The notes: generated by a model from the letters alone, not told the origin. Shown: positions 1 through 8,604, counted from the first letter of the stretch. The stretch: 64,000 bases of DNA from Paenacidovorax caeni (GCF_001298675.1 NZ_CYIG01000010.1:1-64000); one strand, 5' to 3'. Numbers and translations are program-made.

Positions 1-1359
1 CTGCAGCCCTTGCAGGCGCGCGGCGCGGTCGCCCTCGGGCAGCGTCTGCACCAGCCCGCGCAAGGCGCCCAGGTGCCCGTCGCGGCTCCGCAGGGCGAGT
101 TCGTACAGCGGGCGCACCGGGGCCTGCGGGTCGAGCTGGCGGCGCAGCGTGGCTTCTTCGACCAGTTCGTCGGCGCTGCCCTGGGCGCGCGCGGCGGCCA
201 GGGCCTGCACCCGCGCCCGCACGCGGCCAAGCCAGGCGTGGTGCTGCTTCCAGTCGCTGGCGTTGTCCTTGCACCAGGCGCGGTCGAAGTGCGCGATCCA
301 GCGCTCGGCCTCGCCGAGCAGCCCCAGCGCGCCGCGGCGCGACCAATCGGGCAGCGCGGGCGCGCCGCCCAGGGCCTCGACGCGGTCGCGCAGGCCGGGG
401 TGGGTGTCGTCCACGCCGCTCAGGCGCGCCAGCGCCTGGCGCAGTGCCTCGCGCGCGAAGGCCGGCTCGGGCGCGAGCGCGAGCTGGCCGCGCATCGCCT
501 GGTACGGCCCCACGGGCAGCGCGTGCGCCGCCGCCGCGCGCCAGTGGCCGGCCCAGAAGTGCGCCTGCAGCCAGGCGCCCTTGATCTCGACCTCGATGAG
601 CGCCGCCACGGCCGCCTCGCGCCCGAGCAGGCGGCCCGCGATGCGGTCGGCCTCGTACTCGTCCTGGCGCGCCATCGCGAAGGTCTTGGCCGCGAAGCGC
701 GGGAAGTACCAGTCCAGGAACGCCTGGGTGGCTGCGGCCACGGGCCCGGCGTCGCCGCGCATGCTGTCGTGCAGGCGCAGCCACGACAGGCGCGTGCGGT
801 AGATCCAGGCGGCGAAGCGCCCGTGGCCGCCGCGCAGGTGCCCGTACTCGTGCGCCAGCACGGCCAGCAGGCGCGCCTTGTCGAGCGCCATGAGCAGCGA
901 CAGGCCGATGGTGAGGGTGTTCACCGCGCCGCCGAACAGGCCCCAGCGCGGCGTCTGGCGGATGCTGGCGTTGAAGTCGCCGTCCAGGTAGACGGCGTGC
1001 AGCGGTGGGCCATTGACCTTGCGGCGGATGCGCTCCAGCGCCTCGAACAGCGCGGGCGCGTCGCGCGCGGTGATCTGCAGGCCCTCGGGCGCGTCCAGCC
1101 GCACCCAGAGGGCGCGCAGGCTGGTCCACAACAAGCCCAGCGCCGCGATCAACACCCACACCAGCGCGAAGCGAAAGCGCCCGGCCAGCACCTGCGGCAG
1201 CGCCCAGGCCACCAGCGCGCCGGCCAGCAGCAGGCAGCCCAGCACCCAGGCATAGCCCAGCGCGGCGAACGCCGCAACGCCACGGCGGTAGGCGCGGCTG
1301 TTTTCGGCGCTGGCGTGTTCGCTCAGGCGCACCAGGTGCACAAAATCGGCCTGGTCCAT
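1..1359 (-). CDS. M48-family membrane zinc metallopeptidase, C-terminus cut by window edge
   Basis: This reading frame is open from an ATG at 1357-1359 to the left edge, giving 453 codons with no stop, so the C-terminus lies outside the window. The N-terminal 90 residues contain two hydrophobic segments, roughly residues 29-55 and 62-83, suggesting membrane anchoring. The zinc-protease signature HEYGH (in LAHEYGHLRGG, about residue 170) is followed some 50 residues later by EYEADRIAGRLLG, which supplies the usual third zinc ligand Glu. This arrangement is typical of M48 (Ste24/HtpX-like) peptidases that act on membrane or periplasmic proteins. The C-terminal part resembles the non-catalytic tail seen in Burkholderiales homologues. 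No substrate can be inferred. A purine-rich GGGGGGAG stretch precedes the ATG. Confidence 0.9.
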   Translation of the reverse strand, partial: MDQADFVHLVRLSEHASAENSRAYRRGVAAFAALGYAWVLGCLLLAGALVAWALPQVLAGRFRFALVWVLIAALGLLWTSLRALWVRLDAPEGLQITARDAPALFEALERIRRKVNGPPLHAVYLDGDFNASIRQTPRWGLFGGAVNTLTIGLSLLMALDKARLLAVLAHEYGHLRGGHGRFAAWIYRTRLSWLRLHDSMRGDAGPVAAATQAFLDWYFPRFAAKTFAMARQDEYEADRIAGRLLGREAAVAALIEVEIKGAWLQAHFWAGHWRAAAAHALPVGPYQAMRGQLALAPEPAFAREALRQALARLSGVDDTHPGLRDRVEALGGAPALPDWSRRGALGLLGEAERWIAHFDRAWCKDNASDWKQHHAWLGRVRARVQALAAARAQGSADELVEEATLRRQLDPQAPVRPLYELALRSRDGHLGALRGLVQTLPEGDRAARLQGLQ

Positions 1360-1417
1360 GGAAACTCCCCCCGGGGTGGCATAGGATGCGGCGCGGCCCC
1401 CTTTGCCGCAGCCGCAC

Positions 1418-1696
1418 ATGCTACCCAAACCGCCCATGGCTTCCGACGCCGACCTCCCGCCCCTGCCCCGCGTGCCCGCCGGCCTGTACCGCCATTACAA
1501 GGGCGGCCTGTATGAAGTGCTGGATATCGCGCGCCACAGCGAAACGCTGGAACCCCTGGTGGTGTACCGCGCGCTGTACGGCGCGCACGGCCTGTGGGTG
1601 CGGCCTGCGGCGATGTTCACCGAAACAGTGGTGATCGGCGGCGTGCGCCAGCCGCGCTTCACGGCCCTGGAGGATTTGAATGAAAACAGCCTCTAG
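1418..1696 (+). CDS. DUF1653 domain protein
   Basis: A small protein of about 92 residues whose body (GLYRHYKGGLYEVL, then LVVYRALYG, GLWVRPAAMF, and PRFTAL near the end) is the hallmark of DUF1653, a compact domain of unknown function. The start is uncertain: an ATG at 1418 is taken here, an ATG at 1436 (MASDADLPPL) fits the domain boundary equally well, and a TTG at 1403 is also open. No convincing ribosome binding site precedes any of them. It is divergent from the M48 peptidase and ends 25 bases before the end of the convergent histidine kinase, inside a copy of the short palindromic repeat. Confidence 0.85.
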   Translation: MLPKPPMASDADLPPLPRVPAGLYRHYKGGLYEVLDIARHSETLEPLVVYRALYGAHGLWVRPAAMFTETVVIGGVRQPRFTALEDLNENSL

Positions 1697-1730
1697 CCCT
1701 TTCCCATCAAGCGCTAGCAGCTATTCATTC
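1693..1730. repeat. Short palindromic repeat, partial copy
   Basis: Contains the repeat hallmark CAAGCGCTAGCAGCTATT followed by an AT-rich tail. It lies at the convergent ends of the DUF1653 gene and the histidine kinase gene; the repeat overlaps the stop codons of both. Assignment is by similarity to the other copies in this window. Confidence 0.7.
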
Positions 1731-2758
1731 AGTAGCGAATTGGCGCGCGGCAGCACCAGCGTGGCGCGCAGGCCGCCGCCCTCGGCGTTGTGCAGCTGCA
1801 GGCTGCCACCGTGGCGCTCGGCGATGTCGCGGGCGATGGACAGCCCCAGGCCCACGCCGCCGCTCTGGCGGTTGCGCGAGCCCTCGGCGCGGTAGAACGG
1901 CTCGAACACGCGGTCCAGCTCGGCCTCGGGCAGGCCGGGGCCGTGGTCGCGCACGGCGATGCGCACGCGCGCGCCGTCGTCGGCCAGCGTGACCTCGGCG
2001 CCGCCGCCGTAGCGCACGGCGTTGCCGATCAGGTTGGCGATGCAGCGGCGCAGCGCGCCGGCCTGCGCGGGCAGCGGGCCGGCGCGGCCCGCCACCCGCA
2101 CGGCGTGGCCGCAGTCGGCCTCATCGTCGGCCAGGCTCTGCACCAGGGCCTGCAGGTCCAGCGGCGCCATCGGCTCGCCGGCGGCGACGCCGCGCAGGTG
2201 GTCGAGCGTGGCGCCGATCATGGCGTCCATCTCGGCGATGTCGCGCGCGAAGCGCGCGCGCTCGGCGCCGTCTGGCAGGGCCTCGGCGCGCAGGCGCAGG
2301 CGCGTGAGCGGCGTGCGCAGGTCGTGCGAGACGGCGGCGACGAAGCGGTCGCGATCCTGCAGCTGGCGGCGGATGCGCGCCTGCATCTGGTTGAAGACGC
2401 GGCTGGCCTCGCGGCATTCGCGCGTGCCGTCCTCGGGCAGCGGCGGGCGGGCGACGTCGCGGCCCAGCTCGCGCGCGGCGGCGGCCAGGCGGTCGATGGG
2501 CCGGGCCAGCCAGCGCGCGGCCACCCAGGCGGCCAGCAGCAGCACGCCCAGGCGCACGCCGATGTCCAGCAGCAGGCCCGCGTGCAGCGCCGGCGGGCCG
2601 GGGGGCGGGGGCGGCGGCGCGGGGCGCGCCGGGCGCAGCTCGAACATCAGCGTGAGCGCCAGCACGTGGCTCACCAGCACGGCCGCGGCCAGCAGCAGCG
2701 CCAGGCGGCCGAACAGCGTGTCCGGCAGGCCGCGCGCCAGCGCGGCGCGGGCGCTCAC
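1721..2758 (-). CDS. Two-component sensor histidine kinase (EnvZ/RstB type)
   Basis: A 345-residue sensor kinase. Two membrane segments (about residues 18-40 and 60-85) enclose a very short, proline-rich periplasmic loop (APPPPPPGPP). A HAMP region follows, then the HisKA motif AAVSHDLRTPLTRLRLR with phospho-acceptor His at about 145, the N box NLIGNAVRYGG, G1 DHGPGLP, F box FEPFYR and G2 GVGLGLSIA. All catalytic motifs look intact. The start is a GTG whose last three bases plus the next one form GTGA, so the gene overlaps the stop codon of the upstream response regulator by four bases, implying translational coupling. The tiny periplasmic loop argues against a large ligand-binding domain; metal ions, membrane state or a partner protein are more likely stimuli. 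Confidence 0.95.
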   Translation of the reverse strand: MSARAALARGLPDTLFGRLALLLAAAVLVSHVLALTLMFELRPARPAPPPPPPGPPALHAGLLLDIGVRLGVLLLAAWVAARWLARPIDRLAAAARELGRDVARPPLPEDGTRECREASRVFNQMQARIRRQLQDRDRFVAAVSHDLRTPLTRLRLRAEALPDGAERARFARDIAEMDAMIGATLDHLRGVAAGEPMAPLDLQALVQSLADDEADCGHAVRVAGRAGPLPAQAGALRRCIANLIGNAVRYGGGAEVTLADDGARVRIAVRDHGPGLPEAELDRVFEPFYRAEGSRNRQSGGVGLGLSIARDIAERHGGSLQLHNAEGGGLRATLVLPRANSLLNE

Positions 2759-3471
2759 GCCGGGCCTCCGGCGTAGCCCTGCACGTCCTGCGCGTTGAAG
2801 ACGTAGCCCGCACCGCGCACGGTCTTGATGATGGACGGATCGCGCGGGTCGTCGCTGAGCTTGTGGCGCAGGCGCGAGACCAGCAGGTCGATGCTGCGCT
2901 CGAGCGCATCCATGGCCCGGCCGCGTGCCTGTTCCATGAGCTGGTCGCGGCTGCACACGCGCCGGGGCATGCCCAGGAAGGTCCAGAGCAGGCGAAACTC
3001 GGCGTTCGACAGCGGCACCACCACGCCGCGCGGCGACACCAGATGGCGCTCCAGCCGGTGCAGCGCCCAGCCGTCGAAGCGCACCACGCCGGGCGGCGGC
3101 GCGGCGCGCGTGCCCAGGCGGCGCAGCACGCTCTGGATGCGCGCCACCAGCTCGCGCGGCTCGAACGGCTTGGCCATGTAGTCGTCGGCCCCCATCTCCA
3201 GGCCGAGCACGCAGTCGTAGGGGTTGGCACGCGCGGTGAGCATGATGATGGGCACCTGCGTGCGCTGGCGCAGCTCGCGCGCCAGCGTCAGGCCGTCGGT
3301 GCCCGGCAGCATGATGTCGAGCACGATGAGGTCGATGGGGTGCGCCGCCAGTTGTGCGCGCAGCGCCGGGCCATCGCCCGCCGCGTGGGCGGTGAAGCCG
3401 AAGCGGGCGAGGTACTGGGTCAGCAGCGTGGTGATGTCTTCGTCGTCGTCGACGACCAAGATGTGGGACAT
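2755..3471 (-). CDS. OmpR-family response regulator
   Basis: A 238-residue regulator with an N-terminal receiver domain (acidic pocket DDDED near residues 8-12, phospho-acceptor Asp52 in LIVLDIMLPGTDG, Lys in YMAKPFEP) and a C-terminal winged-helix DNA-binding domain ending RGAGYVFN, the OmpR/PhoB signature. It is the first gene of a two-gene operon with its cognate kinase and is transcribed divergently from the EF-hand protein. The shared intergenic region carries a perfect inverted repeat (3578-3599) that is a candidate binding site, although OmpR-type regulators more often use direct repeats. Confidence 0.95.
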   Translation of the reverse strand: MSHILVVDDDEDITTLLTQYLARFGFTAHAAGDGPALRAQLAAHPIDLIVLDIMLPGTDGLTLARELRQRTQVPIIMLTARANPYDCVLGLEMGADDYMAKPFEPRELVARIQSVLRRLGTRAAPPPGVVRFDGWALHRLERHLVSPRGVVVPLSNAEFRLLWTFLGMPRRVCSRDQLMEQARGRAMDALERSIDLLVSRLRHKLSDDPRDPSIIKTVRGAGYVFNAQDVQGYAGGPA

Positions 3472-3577
3472 GCGCGTGGAATGTGGCCGGGGGCGCGCCA
3501 GTGTAGGAAGCGCGCCCGCCACGGCAAGCGGCGATATGCGCGGCCTTTGCCCGCCAGTTCGGCACCTCGGACGCGCT

Positions 3578-3599
3578 TTTGTACCAGCCCCGGTACAAA
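3578..3599. promoter_or_regulatory. Perfect 8-bp inverted repeat between two-component operon and EF-hand gene
   Basis: TTTGTACC-N6-GGTACAAA is perfectly symmetric and is the only such palindrome noticed in the 214-base divergent intergenic region. It lies 86 bases before the EF-hand start codon and 106 bases before the response regulator start codon, so it could serve either promoter. Assigning it to the neighbouring response regulator is inference from position. Confidence 0.5.
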
Positions 3600-3685
3600 C
3601 AGGACAACACCGGTTTACGCGCTCCTTCAAGAATGGGTTCCAGGCCGGGGCTGCTCGTCCTGGCCCTGAACGAAAGGAACCCACC

Positions 3686-4645
3686 ATGACGAGCATCAGT
3701 AGCGTTGGCAGCGCTTGGTCGAGCGCCAGCCTGCAGCGCAGCGCGGGCCAGCGCACCCCTGAAAAACTGCTCTCCAAGCTGGACACCGACCAGAGCGGCG
3801 GCGTGGACGGCACGGAGTTACAGTCCTTGATCGACGACGTGGCGCAAAAGACCGGCATGGGCCTGGACACCAGCGCCAAGGACATGCTGGCGCAGTACGA
3901 CGCCGACGGCGACGGCAGCCTGAACGGCGAGGAGCTGGGCAGCGCGATGAAGAACCTGCTGCCGCCCCCGCCCACCACGGTGGAGTTCGCCCAGTCGCGC
4001 GGCATGGCCGGCGACGACCTGTTCGGCAAGGTGGACAGCGATGGCGACGGCAGCGTGAGCCAGGACGAAGTGCAGGGCCTGCTGGAAAAGATGTCCGGCG
4101 GCACGGCCAGCAAGACGGGCACCAGCAGCGATGAACTGTTCGCCAAGCTCGACACGGACGGCGATGGCCAGCTCTCGCAGGCCGAATTCGACGCGGGGCG
4201 TCCGTCGGAGCAGGCATCTGGCACGGCGGGCGGGGGTATGCCCCCGCCGCCGCCCGGTGGCCCGGGTGGGCCCGGCGGTCCGGGCGGCGCGGGTGGCGCG
4301 CAGTCCAGCAGCACCACCTACGATCCGCTCGACACCAACGAGGACGGCACCGTCTCGCTGGCCGAGCGCCTGGCCGGCAGCAGCAGCGCGCAGGAGGCGG
4401 CGCAGGCTCTGTTCTCCGCCATCGACACCGATGGCGACCAGAAGCTGAGCAGCACCGAGGCGCAGACCTTCATCGACCAGCTGACCGCTGCAGCCACCCA
4501 GGCCGGCACCGGCACGCAGCAGGAACAGGGCGCGACGCTGAACCTGGTGCAACTGGCCGAACAGGCCAAGCGCGAGTACGAGGCGATCGCCGCCTCCGGC
4601 AGCGCGGCCAGCACCACGGCCAGCAGCGTGAGCGCGCAAGTTTAA
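3686..4645 (+). CDS. Six-EF-hand calcium-binding protein with Pro/Gly-rich linker
   Basis: A 319-residue protein with six canonical-looking EF-hand loops starting at about residues 33, 72, 117, 156, 216 and 247 (for example DADGDGSLNGEE, DSDGDGSVSQDE, DTDGDGQLSQAE), with Asp at loop position 1 and Glu at position 12. Between loops four and five lies a run of prolines and then glycines (about residues 186-204). No signal peptide or membrane segment is visible; the N-terminus is Ser/Ala-rich. The ATG is preceded by AAAGGA at suitable spacing. It is divergent from the response regulator operon, so calcium buffering or sensing linked to that system is plausible but unproven. Similar multi-EF-hand proteins are common in Comamonadaceae and Xanthomonadaceae and have no firm function. 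Confidence 0.85.
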   Translation: MTSISSVGSAWSSASLQRSAGQRTPEKLLSKLDTDQSGGVDGTELQSLIDDVAQKTGMGLDTSAKDMLAQYDADGDGSLNGEELGSAMKNLLPPPPTTVEFAQSRGMAGDDLFGKVDSDGDGSVSQDEVQGLLEKMSGGTASKTGTSSDELFAKLDTDGDGQLSQAEFDAGRPSEQASGTAGGGMPPPPPGGPGGPGGPGGAGGAQSSSTTYDPLDTNEDGTVSLAERLAGSSSAQEAAQALFSAIDTDGDQKLSSTEAQTFIDQLTAAATQAGTGTQQEQGATLNLVQLAEQAKREYEAIAASGSAASTTASSVSAQV

Positions 4646-4806
4646 GAAGGTGTGAACGAATCCTCCATGCCCGCTCATCCCGCAAAAACGCACGCCCTCG
4701 GCGTTGCAAATGCACTTCAATAGCCCGCGCTATGGCTGCGCTTTGCGCCTTGATGGCGCACGTTTGTACGGCCTGCTCGGACACGCCGGATTCATTCACA
4801 CCTTCT
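4645..4806. mobile_element. Inverted-repeat element (MITE-like), family shared with 57 kb element
   Basis: The ends AGAAGGTGTGAACGAATCC (4645-4663) and its complement (4788-4806) match at 18 of 19 positions, enclosing about 124 bases with no convincing gene. On the minus strand the interior reads AAGGCGCAAAGCGCAGCC (4734-4751), a small hairpin containing ATAGC/GCTAT, then TTGCAACGCCG (4699-4709). The same two blocks in the same order occur in the element near 57.1 kb. The left end begins on the last base of the EF-hand stop codon. No target duplication is obvious. A non-autonomous transposon end-pair of IS5-like type is my inference. Confidence 0.65.
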
Positions 4807-4830
4807 GAGGCCTGCAGGATTGATAGGGAA

Positions 4831-4871
4831 AATAGCTTCCAGCGCTTGCCCAGCAAGCGCTGGAAGCTATT
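4831..4871 (-). terminator. Perfect palindromic repeat acting as probable purN terminator
   Basis: Two perfect 19-base arms (AATAGCTTCCAGCGCTTGC and its complement) are separated by three bases. On the minus strand the hairpin is followed by TTTTCCC, and on the plus strand by GTTTTT, so it could terminate in both directions. The purN stop codon (4867-4869) lies within the arm. It is the most symmetric copy of the short repeat family in the window. Confidence 0.8.
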
Positions 4872-5448
4872 GTTTTTGCAGCAGCCCGACCACGGCGCGC
4901 GGATAGATCACATGCTCCTGCGTGAGTACGCGCGCGGCCAGGGTGTCGGCCGTGTCGCCTTCGAGCACCGGCACCACGGCTTGCTCCAGGATGGGGCCCA
5001 CGTCCAGCTCCGCCGTCACCAAATGCACGGTGCAGCCGGCGAACTTGCAGCCGGCCTCCAGCGCGCGCTGGTGCGTATGCAGCCCGGTGAACGCCGGCAG
5101 CAGCGACGGATGAATGTTGACCAGCCGCCCCGCATAGCGCGCGACGAACCCCGGCGTGAGGATGCGCATGAACCCGGCCAGCACCACCACGGCGGGGTCG
5201 TAGCGGTCAATCACCTCGGCCAGCGCGGCATCGAAGGCTTCGCGGCTGTCGAAGGCCTTGTGGTCCAGCACTTCGGTGGCAATGCCCTGCTCGCGTGCAA
5301 ACGCGAGCCCCTTGGCGTCGGCCTTGTTGCTTACCACGGCCGCCACGCGGGCGCCCAGGGTGCGCGCCCAGTCCTGCTGCTGCGCGGTACGCACGATGGC
5401 AGCCATGTTGGAGCCGCCGCCGGAGATCAAAATCACGATGTTCTTCAT
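4867..5448 (-). CDS. purN: Phosphoribosylglycinamide formyltransferase
   Basis: PurN transfers a formyl group from 10-formyltetrahydrofolate to GAR in step three of purine synthesis, in the cytoplasm. The 193-residue product begins [14 protein letters not shown] with the phosphate-binding loop, has the catalytic Asn/His block [12 protein letters not shown], and the catalytic Asp in [10 protein letters not shown]. Length matches the family. The ATG at 5446-5448 has GAGG upstream and is preferred over a TTG three codons earlier. It is divergent from yceH with only 20 bases between start codons, so the promoters must overlap the opposite genes. Its stop lies in a hairpin-forming repeat. Confidence 0.97.
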   Translation of the reverse strand: MKNIVILISGGGSNMAAIVRTAQQQDWARTLGARVAAVVSNKADAKGLAFAREQGIATEVLDHKAFDSREAFDAALAEVIDRYDPAVVVLAGFMRILTPGFVARYAGRLVNIHPSLLPAFTGLHTHQRALEAGCKFAGCTVHLVTAELDVGPILEQAVVPVLEGDTADTLAARVLTQEHVIYPRAVVGLLQKQ

Positions 5449-5468
5449 TTGCCTCAATTATCCCCGCC

Positions 5469-6185
5469 ATGCCCTTCGATCCCCGCCAACAGCCCCTCAC
5501 CCCCGTGCAGGCCCGCGTGCTTGCCACCCTGCTCGAAAAGGCGCGCACCGTGCCCGACAGCTACCCGCTCACACTCAACGCCCTGGTGACCGGCTGCAAC
5601 CAGAAAACCAGCCGCGATCCGGTGATGCAAGTTACTGAAAGCGAAGCCCAGGAAGCGCTGGAAGGGCTGCGCCGCATGGCCCTGGCGGTGGAGATCAGCA
5701 GCCAGCGCGCCACGCGCTGGGAGCACAACTTTCCGCGAGGCGTGGGCGTTCCCGACCAGTCGGCCGTGCTACTGGGCCTGCTGATGCTGCGTGGCCCCCA
5801 AACCGCGGGCGAGCTGCGCATCAACGCCGAACGCTGGCACCGCTTCGCCGACATTTCCTCGGTGGAGGCCTTCCTCACCGAGTTGCAGGAGCGCAGCGAC
5901 GAGAAAGGTGGGCCGCTCGTGGTGCTGCTGCCACGCGCGCCCGGCGCACGCGAGCCGCGCTGGGCCCACCTGCTGTGCGGCCCGGTGGACGTGGAGGCGC
6001 TGCAGGCCGCCGCCAGCCCTGGCGGCGCCCCGGCCAGCGGCCCCCTGCAGGCACGCGTGGAAGCGCTGGAGGCAGAGGTGGCGGCCCTGCAGGCCACGGT
6101 GCGCCGCCTGTGCGCCGAGCTGGGCGTGGAGCCGGGTACGGAATCTGGCATTGGTGCGCCCATGTCGCCACCCGGACAGGAATAA
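5469..6185 (+). CDS. YceH family (DUF480/UPF0502) protein
   Basis: A 238-residue protein with [30 protein letters not shown] and NQKTSRDPV regions diagnostic of the YceH/UPF0502 family. The fold is known in the family to contain two winged helices, which suggests nucleic-acid or protein binding, but the role is not established. Residues about 200-225 form a short heptad-like coiled coil ([19 protein letters not shown]). It is divergent from purN and is followed 45 bases later by acyl-CoA dehydrogenase genes with which it may be co-transcribed. Confidence 0.93.
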   Translation: MPFDPRQQPLTPVQARVLATLLEKARTVPDSYPLTLNALVTGCNQKTSRDPVMQVTESEAQEALEGLRRMALAVEISSQRATRWEHNFPRGVGVPDQSAVLLGLLMLRGPQTAGELRINAERWHRFADISSVEAFLTELQERSDEKGGPLVVLLPRAPGAREPRWAHLLCGPVDVEALQAAASPGGAPASGPLQARVEALEAEVAALQATVRRLCAELGVEPGTESGIGAPMSPPGQE

Positions 6186-6230
6186 AACGAACGACCGTGC
6201 TACAAATAACGCCTCAAAGGAGACAACCGC

Positions 6231-7412
6231 ATGGATCTCGCATTCACCCCCGAAGAGCAGGCGTTCCGCGAAGAGGTACGCACCTGGGTGCGCGCCAATT
6301 TGCCCGCGCACATTTCCCACAAAGTCCATAACGCCCTGCGCCTGACGCGCGAGGACATGCAGGGCTGGGCCAAGATTCTCGGCAAGAAGGGCTGGCTGGC
6401 TTTTGGCTGGCCCAAGCAGTTCGGCGGCCCGGGCTGGACCGCCGTGCAAAAGCACCTGTTCGAGGAAGAATGCGCACTCGCCGGCGCCCCGCGCATCATC
6501 CCCTTTGGCCCGGTGATGGTGGCGCCCGTCATCATGGCCTACGGCACACCGGAGCAGCAGCAGCGCTTCCTGCCCGGCATCGCCAGCGGCGAGGTGTGGT
6601 GGAGCCAGGGCTACAGCGAACCCGGATCGGGCTCGGACCTGGCCAGCGTCAAGACCCGCGCCGAGCGCGCGGGCGACAAGTACATCGTCAACGGCCAGAA
6701 GACCTGGACCACGCTGGGCCAGTACGGCGACTGGATGTTCAACCTGGTGCGCACCAGCAACGAGGGCAAGCCGCAGACCGGCATCTCCTTCCTGCTGCTG
6801 GACATGAAGAGCCCCGGCGTGACGGTGCGCCCGATCAAGCTGCTCGACGGGGAGTGCGAAGTCAACGAAGTGTTCTTCGACAACGTCGAGGTGCCTGCAG
6901 AGAACCTCATCGGCGAGGAAAACAAGGGCTGGACCTACGCCAAGCACCTGCTGAGCCACGAACGCACCAACATCGCCGACGTAAACCGCAGCAAGCGTGA
7001 GCTGGAGCGCCTGAAGCGCATCGCCAAGGCCGAGGGCTTGTGGGACGACGCGCGCTTTCGCGACCAGATCGCCCTGCTCGAAGTGGACGTGGTGGCACTG
7101 GAGATGATGGTGCTGCGCGTGCTGTCGAACGAGAAGAGCGGCAAGAACTCGCTCGACATCGCCGGCCTGCTCAAGATCAAGGGCAGCGAGATCCAGCAAC
7201 GCTACGCCGAGCTGATGATGCTGGCCGCTGGCCCGTTCGCCCTGCCCTTCATCGAAGAAGCCATGGAAGCCGGCTGGCAAGGCGACTTTCCCGGCGGCGA
7301 GGCCGGTAACGCGCCGCTCGCTTCGACCTACTTCAACCTGCGCAAGACCACCATCTACGGCGGCTCCAACGAGGTGCAACGCAACATCGTCGCGCAGACG
7401 GTGCTTGGCTAA
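6231..7412 (+). CDS. Acyl-CoA dehydrogenase, first of an adjacent pair
   Basis: A 393-residue flavoprotein of the acyl-CoA dehydrogenase family, oxidising acyl-CoA to the 2-enoyl-CoA and passing electrons to ETF. It shows the family blocks WSQGYSEPGSGSDLASV, KTWTTLGQYGDW, LLSHERTNIA and the C-terminal YGGSNEVQRNIVAQ. The position of the MCAD-type catalytic Glu (YEG) is Gly here, as in LCAD- or FadE-like branches where the base lies elsewhere. AAGGAGAC precedes the ATG. The next gene, another family member, begins 12 bases after this stop, suggesting an operon and possibly a hetero-oligomeric enzyme. Substrate is unknown. Confidence 0.93.
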   Translation: MDLAFTPEEQAFREEVRTWVRANLPAHISHKVHNALRLTREDMQGWAKILGKKGWLAFGWPKQFGGPGWTAVQKHLFEEECALAGAPRIIPFGPVMVAPVIMAYGTPEQQQRFLPGIASGEVWWSQGYSEPGSGSDLASVKTRAERAGDKYIVNGQKTWTTLGQYGDWMFNLVRTSNEGKPQTGISFLLLDMKSPGVTVRPIKLLDGECEVNEVFFDNVEVPAENLIGEENKGWTYAKHLLSHERTNIADVNRSKRELERLKRIAKAEGLWDDARFRDQIALLEVDVVALEMMVLRVLSNEKSGKNSLDIAGLLKIKGSEIQQRYAELMMLAAGPFALPFIEEAMEAGWQGDFPGGEAGNAPLASTYFNLRKTTIYGGSNEVQRNIVAQTVLG

Positions 7413-7424
7413 GGAGACAAGAAC

Positions 7425-8540
7425 ATGGACTTCGATTTTTCCGACGACCAGCAGTCCCTGCGCGATGCCATGCGCAAGTGGGTGGACAAAGGCTACAGCT
7501 TCGAGCGCCGCCGCGCCATCGTCGCCGCTGGCGGCTTTGACCGCGCCGCCTACGGCGAACTGGCCGAGCTGGGCCTGACCGCCCTCACCGTGCCCGAAGC
7601 CCACGGCGGCCTGGGCCAGGGTGCCATCGACGCCATGGTGGCCATGGAGGAACTGGGCCGCGGCATCGTGCTGGAGCCACTGGCGCAGACCTTTGTCGCC
7701 ACCAGCGTGCTGTCGCACCATGCCCCAGAGGCGGTACAGGCCGCGTGGCTGCCACGCATCGCCAGCGGCGAGGCGCTGGTGGTGCTCGCGCACCAGGAGC
7801 GCAAGGCACGCTACCGCCTTGACGTTTGCGAGGCGAAAGCGGCAAAAACGCCCACAGGGCATGCGCTGACAGCTACCAAAAGCATAGTACCCGCTGGCGA
7901 CCAGGTCGATGCCTTCATCGTGCCGGCCCAGCTGGACGGCCGTATCGCCCTGTTCCTCGTGGAGCGTGCCGCCTCCGGCGTAACCCCGCGCGGCTACGGC
8001 ACACAGGACGGCAGCCGCGCCGCCGAGCTGGTGCTGGACAACGCCCCCGCCACGCTGCTCACCACCGATGGCCTGGCCGCGCTGGAGCTGGCCGTGGACA
8101 CCGGCATTGCCTGCGCCTGCGCCTACGCTGTCGGCGTGATGGACCAGACCGCCGCGCTCACCTTCGACTACCTGAACCAGCGCAAGCAGTTTGGCGTGCC
8201 CATCGCCAGCTTCCAGGCCCTGCGCCACCGCGCGGCGGATATGAAGATGCAGCTGGAGCTGGCCCGCTCCATGAGCTACTACGCCAGCCTCAAGCTCGGC
8301 GCCCCCGCGCCAGAACGCCGCCGCGCACTGGCACAGGCCAAGGTGCAACTGGGCCAGTCCATGCGCTTTGTCGGCCAGCAGTCGGTGCAAATGCACGGCG
8401 GCATCGGTGTGACCGACGAGTACATCGGCAGCCACTACTTCAAGACACTCACCCAGCTGGAAATGACCTGGGGCGACACACTGCACCACTTGGGCGAGGT
8501 GTCGGCACGCATGCAAGACACGGCGGGGGTGTTCGCCTGA
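7425..8540 (+). CDS. Acyl-CoA dehydrogenase, second of an adjacent pair
   Basis: A 371-residue acyl-CoA dehydrogenase-like protein beginning MDFDFSDDQQSLRDAMRKW, with LNQRKQFGVPIASFQALRH and QMHGGIGVTDEYIGSHYFK blocks. It is shorter and more diverged than its neighbour, and the C-terminal MCAD-type catalytic Glu is absent (LEMTWGDTLHHL). It starts 12 bases after the upstream gene with AAGGAGAC. Adjacent diverged pairs of this kind form alpha2-beta2 enzymes in actinobacterial and comamonad steroid catabolism, which makes a heteromer a reasonable hypothesis. A weak match to the short repeat (7845-7892, GACAGCTACCAAAAGCATAG) lies inside the frame. A strong terminator follows. Confidence 0.9.
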   Translation: MDFDFSDDQQSLRDAMRKWVDKGYSFERRRAIVAAGGFDRAAYGELAELGLTALTVPEAHGGLGQGAIDAMVAMEELGRGIVLEPLAQTFVATSVLSHHAPEAVQAAWLPRIASGEALVVLAHQERKARYRLDVCEAKAAKTPTGHALTATKSIVPAGDQVDAFIVPAQLDGRIALFLVERAASGVTPRGYGTQDGSRAAELVLDNAPATLLTTDGLAALELAVDTGIACACAYAVGVMDQTAALTFDYLNQRKQFGVPIASFQALRHRAADMKMQLELARSMSYYASLKLGAPAPERRRALAQAKVQLGQSMRFVGQQSVQMHGGIGVTDEYIGSHYFKTLTQLEMTWGDTLHHLGEVSARMQDTAGVFA

Positions 8541-8564
8541 GGCAAGCCCCCCGCCTTCTGCCTG

Positions 8565-8604
8565 AAAAAGCCCTGCAGGTTCAGTGCCTGCGGGGCTTTT
8601 TTTT
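8565..8604 (+). terminator. Rho-independent terminator after acyl-CoA dehydrogenase pair
   Basis: AAAAGCCCTGCAGG, a seven-base loop and CCTGCGGGGCTTTT form a stem followed by eight thymines. It begins about 25 bases after the stop codon. Confidence 0.9.

Noticed and set aside
10..1515. Long plus-strand open frame over the M48 peptidase
   Set aside because: It is Arg/Gln/His-rich without domains, while the opposite strand encodes a clear HEYGH metallopeptidase.
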